A stretch of DNA of 7,578 bases, taken from NCBI GenBank assembly GCA_024277475.1, contig JAJRVC010000164.1:1-7578 (forward strand), in the 5' to 3' direction. Below are positions 1 to 5,908 of the stretch, piece by piece; position 1 is the stretch's first letter; each line of letters opens with the position of its first letter. Both the position numbers and the translations under genes were made by a program. A model generated the notes under the pieces. It ran no database searches. It saw only the letters and a program-made list of their open reading frames with translations, and was not told the DNA's origin. This stretch comes from Deltaproteobacteria bacterium. GTDB lineage: Bacteria; Desulfobacterota; Desulfobacteria; Desulfobacterales; JAFDCJ01.

Positions 1-1
1 A

Positions 2-106
2 TTTTGGCAATCTTTTGGATATAACGAGGGCTCTTATTTTGTAAAGCTTGAAATTGGTCTTTTAGAGGGGGGGCTCTCTGGTAAGGAACTGTATCAATTT
101 ATCTGA
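2..106 (+). CDS. Possible C-terminal end of a gene entering from the left edge, unidentified
   Basis: Frame 2 is open from the window edge for 34 codons to a TGA at 104-106. It would encode a peptide ending SGKELYQFI. The last codons and the stop lie inside the first 20-bp repeat (90-109), so if an insertion-sequence end was inserted here it would have supplied this stop. I do not recognise the peptide. The open stretch is short enough to arise by chance, so this is only a candidate partial gene. Confidence 0.2.
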   Translation, partial: FWQSFGYNEGSYFVKLEIGLLEGGLSGKELYQFI

Positions 107-133
107 GCGAAAGTGTATCAATTTATCTGAGCG
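90..133 (+). repeat. Tandem 20-bp direct repeats resembling an IS21-family end
   Basis: The 20-mer TGTATCAATTTATCTGAGCG occurs perfectly at 90-109 and again at 114-133, a 24-bp period. Multiple direct repeats of about 20 bp that start with TG and contain CTGAGC are typical of IS21-family ends. That is family knowledge and I could not match a named element. Read as a left end, the element would extend rightward, but no istA/istB genes follow and no inverted copy was seen elsewhere in the window. It is therefore best read as a solitary end left by a deletion. It sits immediately upstream of the gene starting at 143. Confidence 0.5.
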
Positions 134-142
134 CTATAGCAC

Positions 143-667
143 GTGAGCGTATTAAATAAAATCAGAAAGAAAGAAATAAGAGATTTATTGGCTAAAGGGT
201 GGCTTACTCATGACGGTATGTGGTTTTACCACACTTACCGGGAATTAGGTGTCGATAAAGCGAATAAATTGAATAAAGCTGCCATTCGATCCCTTGCTCC
301 TGTTGAGATTGAAAGGGTTAAGAAGGCCCTGGGGATAGGTGGGGAAAAGATTGGGACCTTCGAAGAACTCAAGGATTTCATGCTTGAAGCCCTTGAAGTC
401 ATTCTGCCCGGTTCAGTTTTTGAGAAATTTCAGTTCCGGGCATTCTCAAAAGATCTTTTGCACTGGGAATGGGAAAGCGGGCAATGCTTTGCATATAAGG
501 GCATGAAGCAGATTGGGATTATAGATGGATACAGGTGTGGGGTGATGTATAGAATCGAATGTTGGCTTGAAGCCCTGGGAATAAAATATAGCATCGATCC
601 AAAGATCGATAAGTGCATGATGCATGAGAAGGGCGCATGTTTAGGAGACATAAAGGTTATTCTTTGA
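143..667 (+). CDS. DUF6125 / ATC-hydrolase-like protein, 174 aa
   Basis: This is a soluble protein with no signal peptide or membrane segment. Its N-terminal half (WLTHDGMWFYHTY, residues 20-32, then a helical stretch to about 63) resembles DUF6125 proteins, relatives of the L-2-amino-thiazoline-4-carboxylate hydrolase-like family. The C-terminal half carries five cysteines (C115, C132, C140, C158, C166) in a pattern like C-x16-C-G-V, R-I-E-C-W-L and C-M-M-H...G-A-C-x-G-D-I. This may be a metal- or ligand-binding region. The biochemical role of DUF6125 is not established and I assign no reaction. The start is a GTG at 143, the first possible start after an in-frame TAG at 137-139. No good ribosome-binding site precedes it, so the ATG at residue 26 (218) is an alternative. 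The repeat pair ends 10 bp upstream, so the gene's original promoter may have been displaced. Confidence 0.7.
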   Translation: MSVLNKIRKKEIRDLLAKGWLTHDGMWFYHTYRELGVDKANKLNKAAIRSLAPVEIERVKKALGIGGEKIGTFEELKDFMLEALEVILPGSVFEKFQFRAFSKDLLHWEWESGQCFAYKGMKQIGIIDGYRCGVMYRIECWLEALGIKYSIDPKIDKCMMHEKGACLGDIKVIL

Positions 668-1035
668 GACTGGCACTCCTCTGTGCCGCCCAATTCCACC
701 GGAACATACTATTATATGTATAGCTAAAAATCTGGGAAAAATTTACAACCTCTTCATGAAATCTGATTTACTGTCAATCACAATATGTTGTGGTTGCTGC
801 TTCAATTGATTTTTTTTGTTCCCGGCTGTATGCTTACACAATCAATGATGAGGCTAAAAGTATTTCATTTCGTTTGCAAATACACATGGTCAACCCGGCG
901 GTGTGGGGATTGTGTGGGGAAAATTGTCTAAAATTTACTAAAGTGTGGAAAATCAGCAAATATGTGGAAAATTCGGATACAATGATTTCAGTAAGTTATG
1001 TCAAATTAGGAGGTTAGGAAGCTCGAGGCTATTGA
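668..1035. other. Gene-free stretch before the first tRNA-Phe fragment
   Basis: I see no credible gene here. Two short open frames (from 790 and from 945) have no ribosome-binding site and no recognisable product, and the second runs straight through the tRNA fragment. A small GC-rich hairpin, GGCAC at 672-676 and GTGCC at 683-687, follows the stop codon of the upstream gene. It lacks a T-run, so it is at best a weak terminator. The right part holds the TGTGG repeats listed separately. Confidence 0.6.
902..972 (+). repeat. Cluster of TGTGG direct repeats, candidate integrase arm sites
   Basis: TGTGG begins at 902, 913, 944 and 963. The first two lie in GTGTGGGGA units with an 11-bp period. 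The last two are identical 10-mers, TGTGGAAAAT (944-953 and 963-972). The cluster ends 64 bp before the tRNA-Phe fragment. Short direct repeats at this distance from a tRNA attachment core are what arm-type binding sites of a tyrosine integrase or its excisionase look like. This is inferred from position and spacing. The motif also resembles a weak DnaA box (TTTTCCACA on the other strand), which is a less favoured reading. Confidence 0.4.
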
Positions 1036-1080
1036 CTGAAAATCCCCGTGTCGGCAGTTCGATTCTGTCCCTCGGCACCA
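1036..1080 (+). repeat. tRNA-Phe 3' half, attachment-site copy 1
   Basis: The 45 bp fold as the 3' half of tRNA-Phe: anticodon loop CTGAAAA (anticodon GAA), 3' anticodon strand TCCCC, variable loop GTGTC, T-stem GGCAG / CTGTC around TTCGATT, acceptor strand CCTCGGC, then A and CCA. Upstream there is no GGGGA strand to pair with TCCCC, no D-arm and no GCCGAGG acceptor strand, so this is not a complete tRNA gene. Its near-identical partner is at 5975-6019. Integration at tRNA 3' halves with the core starting at the anticodon loop is well known for tyrosine integrases. This copy is probably the junction between two tandem elements. Confidence 0.85.
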
Positions 1081-1088
1081 GTAAAATC

Positions 1089-1124
1089 AAGCACTTACGA
1101 ATTATTCGTGGGTGCTTTTTTGTT
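1089..1124 (+). terminator. Rho-independent terminator after att copy 1
   Basis: AAGCAC (1089-1094) pairs with GTGCTT (1112-1117). ACGAA (1097-1101) pairs with TTCGT (1105-1109). Two T·G wobbles join the helices into one stem of about 13 bp closed by a 3-base loop. A run of six T follows from 1116. It would end transcription arriving from the tRNA side and insulate the higBA promoter downstream. Confidence 0.8.
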
Positions 1125-1131
1125 TAAATGG

Positions 1132-1159
1132 GTGTCAAAAAAGACACAATCATTTTTTA
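1132..1159 (+). terminator. Possible second small hairpin with T-run
   Basis: GTGTC (1132-1136), six A, then GACAC (1143-1147) forms a 5-bp hairpin, followed after a few bases by a six-T run. It is weak and could equally be chance in AT-rich DNA. Confidence 0.25.
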
Positions 1160-1181
1160 TTCATGATGCGGTTCTTTTTTC

Positions 1182-1210
1182 TTGACATCTGTCACGTGAC
1201 GGATTACACT
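1182..1210 (+). promoter_or_regulatory. higBA promoter with palindromic operator in the spacer
   Basis: A perfect -35 TTGACA (1182-1187), a 17-bp spacer and a -10 TACACT (1205-1210) form a good sigma-70 promoter. The spacer contains the perfect palindrome GTCACGTGAC (1191-1200). It extends to an 18-bp palindrome over 1187-1204 with one mismatched pair. HigA-type antitoxins repress their own operon by binding such palindromes, and one here would block RNA polymerase directly. The expected transcription start is about 1217-1218, at or next to the toxin start codon. Confidence 0.75.
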
Positions 1211-1217
1211 CCAAATA

Positions 1218-1499
1218 ATGATCAAAACCTTTGCAGATAAACATACCCAGGAAATTTACCTCAAAGGCAAATCGAAACGTATTGCAGCCAATCTCATTAA
1301 AAGAGCCATTCGGCGACTGGAATACATCGATTTGGCAAATAGCCTGGACGATTTAAAAGTGCCGCCGAGCAACCGGCTCCACACCCTCAAAGGAAGTAGA
1401 AAAGGGCAATACTCTATATCAATCAATGATCAGTGGCGAATATGTTTCAAATTTGTTGATGGTGATGCATATGAAGTCGAAATAACAGATTATCACTGA
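1218..1499 (+). CDS. higB: HigB-type toxin (RelE/ParE superfamily mRNA interferase)
   Basis: At 93 residues this has the usual length for the HigB family, whose members cleave mRNA, often on the ribosome. The diagnostic C-terminal block is intact: G63-Q-Y-S-I-S-I-N-D-Q-W-R-I-C76 and the terminal V-E-I-T-D-Y-H (87-93). N70, W73, R74 and the terminal D91-Y92-H93 are the conserved residues, so nothing suggests inactivation. The toxin precedes the antitoxin, as is typical of hig operons. There is no ribosome-binding site, and the promoter predicts a transcript beginning at or within a base of the ATG. The toxin is therefore probably translated from a leaderless message, which would keep its output below that of the antitoxin. 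The 10-bp gap to higA, and higA's RBS overlapping the higB stop, indicate one operon. Confidence 0.9.
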   Translation: MIKTFADKHTQEIYLKGKSKRIAANLIKRAIRRLEYIDLANSLDDLKVPPSNRLHTLKGSRKGQYSISINDQWRICFKFVDGDAYEVEITDYH

Positions 1500-1503
1500 G
1501 GAG
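1498..1503 (+). promoter_or_regulatory. Strong ribosome-binding site of higA
   Basis: GAGGAG overlaps the TGA of higB (1497-1499) and lies 6 bases before the higA ATG. The contrast with higB, which has none, fits the usual need for more antitoxin than toxin. Confidence 0.75.
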
Positions 1504-1509
1504 CAGATA

Positions 1510-1824
1510 ATGAGCATTAAAAATATTAAACAACGTGAAATCACACCGACTCATCCGGGAGAGATGCTGCGAGAGGATTTCATGCCGGATTATAATCTTA
1601 CGACATCCGGCCTTGCAAAAGAGCTCGGCGTTTCCCGGCAAACGGTCAATGAACTATTGCTGGAACGCCGTGCAGTATCCCCGGCCATGGCTTTGCGGTT
1701 GTCCAGATTGTTTGGAAACACGCCGGAGCTTTGGTTAAATGCGCAGCGCGCTGTGGATCTTTGGAAAGCCCAAAAAGAAAGCCGGGATGAGATTGAACGC
1801 ATTAAGCCGCTGCGGGCTGCTTAA
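1510..1824 (+). CDS. higA: HigA-type antitoxin, XRE-family repressor
   Basis: This 104-residue protein neutralises HigB and should repress the operon. The HigA signature H15-P-G-E-M-L-R-E-D-F is present, followed by a helix-turn-helix at about residues 32-51 (TSGLAKELGVSRQTVNELL, recognition helix around S42-L51). The helix after it (S57-PAMALRLSRLF) and the tract T71-P-E-L-W-L-N-A-Q77 onward are typical of the family. The C-terminal tail is helical and charged. The ATG at 1510 follows a clear GAGGAG. The likely DNA target is the palindrome at 1187-1204. Confidence 0.92.
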   Translation: MSIKNIKQREITPTHPGEMLREDFMPDYNLTTSGLAKELGVSRQTVNELLLERRAVSPAMALRLSRLFGNTPELWLNAQRAVDLWKAQKESRDEIERIKPLRAA

Positions 1825-1857
1825 TTGTCCTGATTTCTATTTATCATACCTGGACAA
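1825..1857 (+). terminator. Weak hairpin after higA
   Basis: TTGTCC (1825-1830) can pair with GGACAA (1852-1857), with TGAT/ATCA pairing inside after a bulge. It starts at the base after the higA stop codon, but A rather than T residues follow, so termination here is doubtful. Confidence 0.25.
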
Positions 1858-1922
1858 AAAGGACCAACTTCCTTGAGGGTTGCTCTAAATCATTTTAAAA
1901 TCGAAATAATCTTTGCTAATCC

Positions 1923-2247
1923 ATGAGTATGAAAAACGAAACAGGCATCAACAAGGCAGGCATCCCAACGAAAAAGAAACCGCACCTTGGAGACATTCTT
2001 TTAAAAAAATACAGGGATAGAATCACAGAAGGGTTTGAGGACCTAAAGCGCTTTGAACTAATCGATAGATTAGAAAAGCCTGTCCTGAATTTCATCTTCT
2101 ATGGCAATAAAAAGAAAATCCTTTATGGCACGGCAACGCCAGATTCGGATGTGGATTATAAGGGCATTTTTTTGCCCACCAAATGAGGAACTGCTATTAG
2201 GGCGAATACCAAAAAGTCACAACTATTCAAAAACGCATTATTTGTAA
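1923..2247 (+). pseudogene. Nucleotidyltransferase fragment (COG3541/RlaP-like), frameshifted and truncated
   Basis: The first frame (1923-2186, 87 aa) reaches a Pol-beta-type nucleotidyltransferase signature, ILYGTATPDSDVDYKGIFLP (about residues 66-85), in which the aspartates of DSDVD bind the catalytic metal. It then stops at a TGA (2184-2186). Dropping T2184 resumes the family-like sequence in the next frame from 2185: KEELLLGRIPKSHNYS, ending at a TAA at 2245-2247. After about 2230 the family resemblance is lost. Homologues run well over 200 residues, so most of the protein is absent. The usual G-S motif before ILYG is replaced by GNKK, apparently with two extra lysine codons in an A-rich tract. 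No ribosome-binding site precedes the ATG. It is a decayed gene, and programmed frameshifting is unlikely because the downstream part is also missing. Confidence 0.75.
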
Positions 2248-2303
2248 AACCTGAAATGGTTTTATTTGCGAACTTGACGATTACCTGTCTTTTTGGTTAT
2301 CAT

Positions 2304-2338
2304 ACCCTGCACTTATTGATAAATAAATAATGTAGGGT
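2304..2338 (+). promoter_or_regulatory. Inverted repeat ahead of the small two-gene unit
   Basis: ACCCTGCA (2304-2311) and TGTAGGGT (2331-2338) are inverted with one mismatch. They flank an AT-rich centre that partly continues the symmetry (TTATT/AATAA). The arrangement lies 25 bp before the start at 2363 and could be an operator or an mRNA hairpin. No convincing -35/-10 pair was recognised. Confidence 0.35.
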
Positions 2339-2362
2339 GAAACGATTTTTCAGATATGATGA

Positions 2363-2596
2363 ATGAATTTCGAGATTATTGACGAAATCACGGTACTTGA
2401 AACGATTGCAAGGGCGTCGGGTATCCGAGACCTTGATCGCTTGCACCGGAATTATGGCCGGGGCAATTGGCGTAAGATGAAAAGTGTTGCCCATATCCGA
2501 CTCAGCAATGGAAGAGTTTGTTTGGCCGAGCTTCATTGGTATGAAGCACACGGAATAGGGAGAAAAGAAATAAAGCGTAAACGATATTTGGAATAA
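2363..2596 (+). CDS. Small conserved protein of unknown function, 77 aa (first of a pair)
   Basis: This is a basic, soluble protein with no signal or membrane segment. It opens MNFEIIDEITVLETIARASG and ends HWYEAHGIGRKEIKRKRYLE. In between are a basic N-Y-G-R-G-N-W-R-K stretch (residues 30-38) and a beta-hairpin-like H-I-R-L-S-N-G-R-V segment. I recognise it as a type of small conserved hypothetical protein that recurs in proteobacterial genomes, but know of no function. The ATG at 2363 lacks a clear ribosome-binding site. ATG codons in another frame at 2356 and 2359 open an eight-codon mini-ORF that overlaps the start. The next gene begins 3 bases after its stop, so the two are almost certainly co-transcribed and may be translationally coupled. 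Confidence 0.8.
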   Translation: MNFEIIDEITVLETIARASGIRDLDRLHRNYGRGNWRKMKSVAHIRLSNGRVCLAELHWYEAHGIGRKEIKRKRYLE

Positions 2597-2599
2597 GAT

Positions 2600-2836
2600 A
2601 TGAAAAAGAAAAATGAATCAACCTCACAGTTTGTGGTTTGCATTAACAATGAGGGGTACCCTGCGTCATTGGAATTGCACAAAATTTACCGTGTGGTACC
2701 CGATAAAGACGCAGCGACTGACGATGATTTAAGGGTGATTGATGAAAGCGGTGAGGATTATTTATATCCTGCCTCGTATTTTGCTCCTATTAAAGTGCCT
2801 GCGGCTGTAGAAGAATCGCTGCTAAGAGCTTCCTGA
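2600..2836 (+). CDS. Small conserved protein of unknown function, 78 aa (second of a pair)
   Basis: This is an acidic protein. After a short charged N-terminus it reads FVVCINNEGYPASLELHKIY (residues 11-30), then a D-rich stretch (DKDAATDDD), then LRVIDESGEDYLYPASYFAP and a C-terminal helix. The pattern of short beta strands ending in a Y-L-Y-P-x-x-Y-F motif suggests a small beta-barrel (SH3-like) fold. That is inference from the sequence pattern only. It is a conserved hypothetical type that I associate with the preceding gene. A basic first protein and an acidic second protein in a 3-bp-spaced operon would suit a two-component complex. No toxin or antitoxin family is recognised in either. 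Confidence 0.82.
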   Translation: MKKKNESTSQFVVCINNEGYPASLELHKIYRVVPDKDAATDDDLRVIDESGEDYLYPASYFAPIKVPAAVEESLLRAS

Positions 2837-3111
2837 TTTTTGACGGTGCCGAACTAAACCCCATAGTTGCAACAAGGGTAAATCTGGGGCATCGAGTACG
2901 GCTGGTTATTAAACACCGGTATCGGAGAGGACAGTTCTTCGCACAACCATATGATGCAATGTCCCAAGGGCATTCAATCTCGCCTCGCGAGCCGTGACAT
3001 CGTTTTCCTGCTTGTCTTCAAAGCTTTATCGTTAAGTCGCTTTCAAAAAAAAATTGAAATATGGTTTAATAGTCAGAATAAATATATCAAACCCAAAGAA
3101 ACGCGAATCGC

Positions 3112-5532
3112 ATGGCCAAAATCGGTCGCAATCAGCCCTGCCCATGTGGCAGCGGGAAAAAGTACAAGCGGTGCTGCCTGACAAAGGGTGTCCCGGCTGC
3201 TCTCGGCTTCACGCCGGAAGAGCGCCAAAGAGCGCTTAGGATGCTTGAACGCTTTGTCGAGAAGGAACTGGGCCAGGAGGATGATGCGGCGTATGACTCA
3301 TTACACGCTCCATGGGATGATCGTCTCGACGAACTTAACCCCATTTGGATTGATCAAAGCGAAGCGGTGTACGGCATGTGGTTCTACCTTGATTACCGGC
3401 TCTCCGGTGATGCGCTCGTGGTGGATCTTTTTTTAGAGCGGAATCCGCTGCTCGATTCTGGGGTGTTGCGGTATCTCAAACTCCTCCGCGAAACCGCTCT
3501 GCTTTTATACGAGGTCGTTGATCTCGTGCCCGGGGAGTCGCTAACCCTGCGTGACGTCCTCGGCGGTGCCAAAGTCACGGTACGTGAGCGGCTCGGCTCG
3601 CGGTCTTTGACTCGACACGCACTGGTTGTTGCGCGCGTTATCGCACGCGGTCCGTCCGGACAGCCGGAGATCGAGAGCGGTATTCTTCATATTCCCGAGC
3701 TCATCCGTGAGCAGACGATCTCGCAGCTCTCATCGTACCGAAAGAAGTACCGGCGCGAGCATCCGCAAGCGGGCGAAACAGATTTTTACAAGGAAATGGG
3801 TCCTTTCTTTCACGATGCTTGGATGTCCTGCCTTCTCGATCCACCCATCCCACACCTGACAAACACGGACGGCGAGGACATTATAATAACAGTCATCCAG
3901 TTCGAAATCCTTGATTCCGCCGGCCTGGAAGCGGCGCTTAATAGCGCAAAAGAACTTGCGCTTGAAGAGGACGGAACCGCCTGGATATGGTCTGGAACAA
4001 ACCAAAAAGGAGATCTTGTCACCTTGGGCAGGATAGTCTTGAAAGGGGAAATTTTGGAGATCGAGTGCAACTCGGTCGGGCGTGGTGAGCGCGGACTCAC
4101 TTTGCTCGATCGGCTGGCTGCAGGTATGATCCGCCATCGCTCCACAACCCATGAGAACATTGAGATGAAGGTGCGCGAACGGCTTCGCGCGGGGGATCAC
4201 TCGGACAGCAGTCTGGCAACGTCGGAAGACCTTCCCCCTGAGGTGGAGGAAGCACTGACTCTCGATGCCCAGGCCCGGTACTATCGCAAGTGGCTTGACG
4301 AAACGATACCGGCATTGGACGATCACACGCCTCGGGAGGCCGCTGCCGATGCTACATTGCGCCCGAAACTGATCGATCTAATTCACGGGTTGGAAGGTAC
4401 GTATCATATAGCCCTCAAAAATGGAGCCCCCGCATACGATCCCTCATGGATGTGGCGTGAACTGGGATTCGAGGACGGTTCCAGGCCGGCATATATTCCT
4501 CCGCTTGCGCATGAGCACATGTTTTCTATGGTGCCCGGTTTAGGCGGGCTGTGCCGGAGTATTGCAGAGCAACTGCGTCGGCAGCCCGGCTTTGATGATA
4601 GAGCCACCATCATGACGGCTGAAGAGATTAGGACAAACTTGGAAATTCAACGGTTCCTGCGAGAGAACCGGTCCCGGGAAATAGCGGGTCAGGACAGGAC
4701 CGTGCCCGGAGCCGATATTCTGACGGCACATATCGAGCTCATGATCAATTTCGAGTTGCATCGTCGCAAGACTTTCTGGGTCGACGAATCTCTGGCTTAC
4801 ATGCTGTCGAAAACGGACCTGGATGTACCTGGATCCGATCTGCGTGTTCCCTTTGCCTGCTTCGCGTTGGTTTTCACGGACCGCTACGTGCTCTCGCTTG
4901 CCGAGCGGATGCTATCCGTGGACCCGAAGTCACCTCTGTCGGGGCACTTCTTGCGGGTTGCTACAGTCTACGTGAGGGAAGATAGGCATGTCTCGAACCG
5001 GGTGCTTCGCATCTGGTTTGCCTTCGACGCCCTTGGCGCCGACCCCCCTCATCTGCTCACGCATGAAGTTCCGCTTAATGAGGATTCTCTAATTCGGCCG
5101 TTGCCCGAAAAGTCAGCGCTGCCGGTTGTCACAGGCTCTGACGTGCCGGATGCAAATCCGCTGGAGGCATTGCTGCATGTCACGCTAAACGCTGTTCTCT
5201 ACGCGGTAAGTCCAGGTGTCGAGCGACAGCACCGAAAGAGTCCGTCCGGAGTGCAGAGCAAGAAAGCGAAATCTGAGTCACCGGCACCTGTCTTCAGCAA
5301 TGAGGACGTGTTCTTCCTGCCGGGTGCCATTGAAATTTCTCACTTACGCAATTTCCAGCAACTGGAACGGATCCCCAGCGGTCGGACAATCCTCCACCGT
5401 TTCATGGTTCGCGGCCACTGGCGTCGCGCGGCTCCTGGTTGGAAGGACCAACGGATGCGGTGGATCGCGCCTTATTGGAAAGGACCGGATATCGCTGTTG
5501 TGATTGAGCGAACCTACAAGCTGAAACCGTGA
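3112..5532 (+). CDS. Large SEC-C zinc-motif protein, 806 aa, function unknown
   Basis: The N-terminus is a textbook SEC-C motif: R6-N-Q-P-C10-P-C12-G-S-G-K-K-Y-K-R-C21-C22, a zinc-binding knuckle also found at the C-terminus of SecA. Residues 23-380 resemble nothing I can name. About residues 387-428 (A-R-Y-Y-R-K-W-L-D...P-A-L-D-D-H-T-P-R-E-A-A, then R-P-K-L-I-D-L-I-H-G-L-E) resemble the toxin-binding segment of MbcA/ParS/Xre (DUF2384) antitoxins and of other SEC-C proteins. A polar linker lies at about 704-729. The last 45 residues contain H-R-F-x-V-R-G-H-W-R-R (762-772) and W-I-A-P-Y-W-K-G-P, a C-terminal block I associate with proteins of plasmids and mobile elements. No signal peptide or membrane span is seen, so it is cytoplasmic. 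ATG 3112 is the first start after an in-frame TAA (3079-3081), and the ribosome-binding site is poor. Base composition is visibly more GC-rich than all neighbours, pointing to separate acquisition. No helicase, nuclease or SecA motor motifs were found. Confidence 0.9.
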   Translation: MAKIGRNQPCPCGSGKKYKRCCLTKGVPAALGFTPEERQRALRMLERFVEKELGQEDDAAYDSLHAPWDDRLDELNPIWIDQSEAVYGMWFYLDYRLSGDALVVDLFLERNPLLDSGVLRYLKLLRETALLLYEVVDLVPGESLTLRDVLGGAKVTVRERLGSRSLTRHALVVARVIARGPSGQPEIESGILHIPELIREQTISQLSSYRKKYRREHPQAGETDFYKEMGPFFHDAWMSCLLDPPIPHLTNTDGEDIIITVIQFEILDSAGLEAALNSAKELALEEDGTAWIWSGTNQKGDLVTLGRIVLKGEILEIECNSVGRGERGLTLLDRLAAGMIRHRSTTHENIEMKVRERLRAGDHSDSSLATSEDLPPEVEEALTLDAQARYYRKWLDETIPALDDHTPREAAADATLRPKLIDLIHGLEGTYHIALKNGAPAYDPSWMWRELGFEDGSRPAYIPPLAHEHMFSMVPGLGGLCRSIAEQLRRQPGFDDRATIMTAEEIRTNLEIQRFLRENRSREIAGQDRTVPGADILTAHIELMINFELHRRKTFWVDESLAYMLSKTDLDVPGSDLRVPFACFALVFTDRYVLSLAERMLSVDPKSPLSGHFLRVATVYVREDRHVSNRVLRIWFAFDALGADPPHLLTHEVPLNEDSLIRPLPEKSALPVVTGSDVPDANPLEALLHVTLNAVLYAVSPGVERQHRKSPSGVQSKKAKSESPAPVFSNEDVFFLPGAIEISHLRNFQQLERIPSGRTILHRFMVRGHWRRAAPGWKDQRMRWIAPYWKGPDIAVVIERTYKLKP

Positions 5533-5841
5533 AGGATACAATAACTTTATATTATCATGTAAACATAAATAGAAATTTTTTATTGTAACCGTTTATTGAT
5601 AATCTCGTAAAAAGTCAAAATTCTCGAATTTTGATCTTATAACCCATTGAAATTATTAAGTGTAAAATTTTATTTTTGTGTTTTTTGTGCCTTTTTGCGG
5701 CCACATCTTTATTATGTAGTGGATTATTATGCGGGTAAATCGCTGATGGATCAAACTTTTAAAAAGGACTTGGGATTTGACTATTGATTTTAGCAATATT
5801 TTGTTGGAATGGAATAAGCAGAAGGGTTTCTAACGAATGAT

Positions 5842-5908
5842 ACTGGGCCCAAATTGTGCCCGTCAAGGCCAAATGTTTCCAAACAGTTCCAAACGAAACC
5901 AAAAGTTA
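5842..5908 (+). repeat. Arm-type repeat cluster before att copy 2
   Basis: Two repeat families lie side by side. ACTGGGCCC (5842-5850) and ATTGTGCCC (5853-5861) are degenerate copies with an 11-bp period. Four CCAAA units then begin at 5869, 5879, 5889 and 5899, exactly 10 bp apart, about one helical turn. The cluster ends 67 bp before the tRNA-Phe fragment. This looks like binding sites for a tyrosine integrase and accessory factors, inferred from position and phasing. Confidence 0.5.
5847..5864 (+). repeat. 18-bp direct repeat, copy 1
   Basis: GCCCAAATTGTGCCCGTC occurs here and again, perfectly, at 6718-6735. The pair encloses att copy 2 and the Phd/YefM-RelE operon. Confidence 0.75.

Noticed and set aside
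901..972. Replication origin with DnaA boxes
   Set aside because: TGTGGAAAA is one base from the DnaA-box consensus, but there is no replication gene and no AT-rich unwinding element of the usual form. The position before an att core fits arm sites better.
790..1017. Plus-strand open frame of 75 codons in the gap before att copy 1
   Set aside because: No ribosome-binding site, no recognisable family, and it overlaps the TGTGG repeat cluster. It is probably chance.
994..1080. Complete tRNA gene ending at 1080 (or at 6019)
   Set aside because: In both places the D-arm, 5' anticodon strand and 5' acceptor strand are missing. Only the 3' half from the anticodon loop is present.
945..1127. Plus-strand open frame of 60 codons
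   Set aside because: It runs through the first tRNA-Phe fragment and its terminator, with no ribosome-binding site and no protein-like sequence.
2951..3181. Plus-strand open frame of 76 codons before and into the SEC-C gene
   Set aside because: It overlaps the start of the SEC-C gene in another frame, has no ribosome-binding site and resembles no protein. It reads like decayed intergenic DNA.
3730..4326. Minus-strand open frame of 198 codons inside the SEC-C gene
   Set aside because: It lies antisense to a well-supported coding frame in GC-rich DNA, where long shadow frames are common, and has no recognisable domain.
5842..5908. CRISPR-like array
   Set aside because: The repeats are 5-9 bp with 10-11 bp periods and no spacers. 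No cas gene is present.
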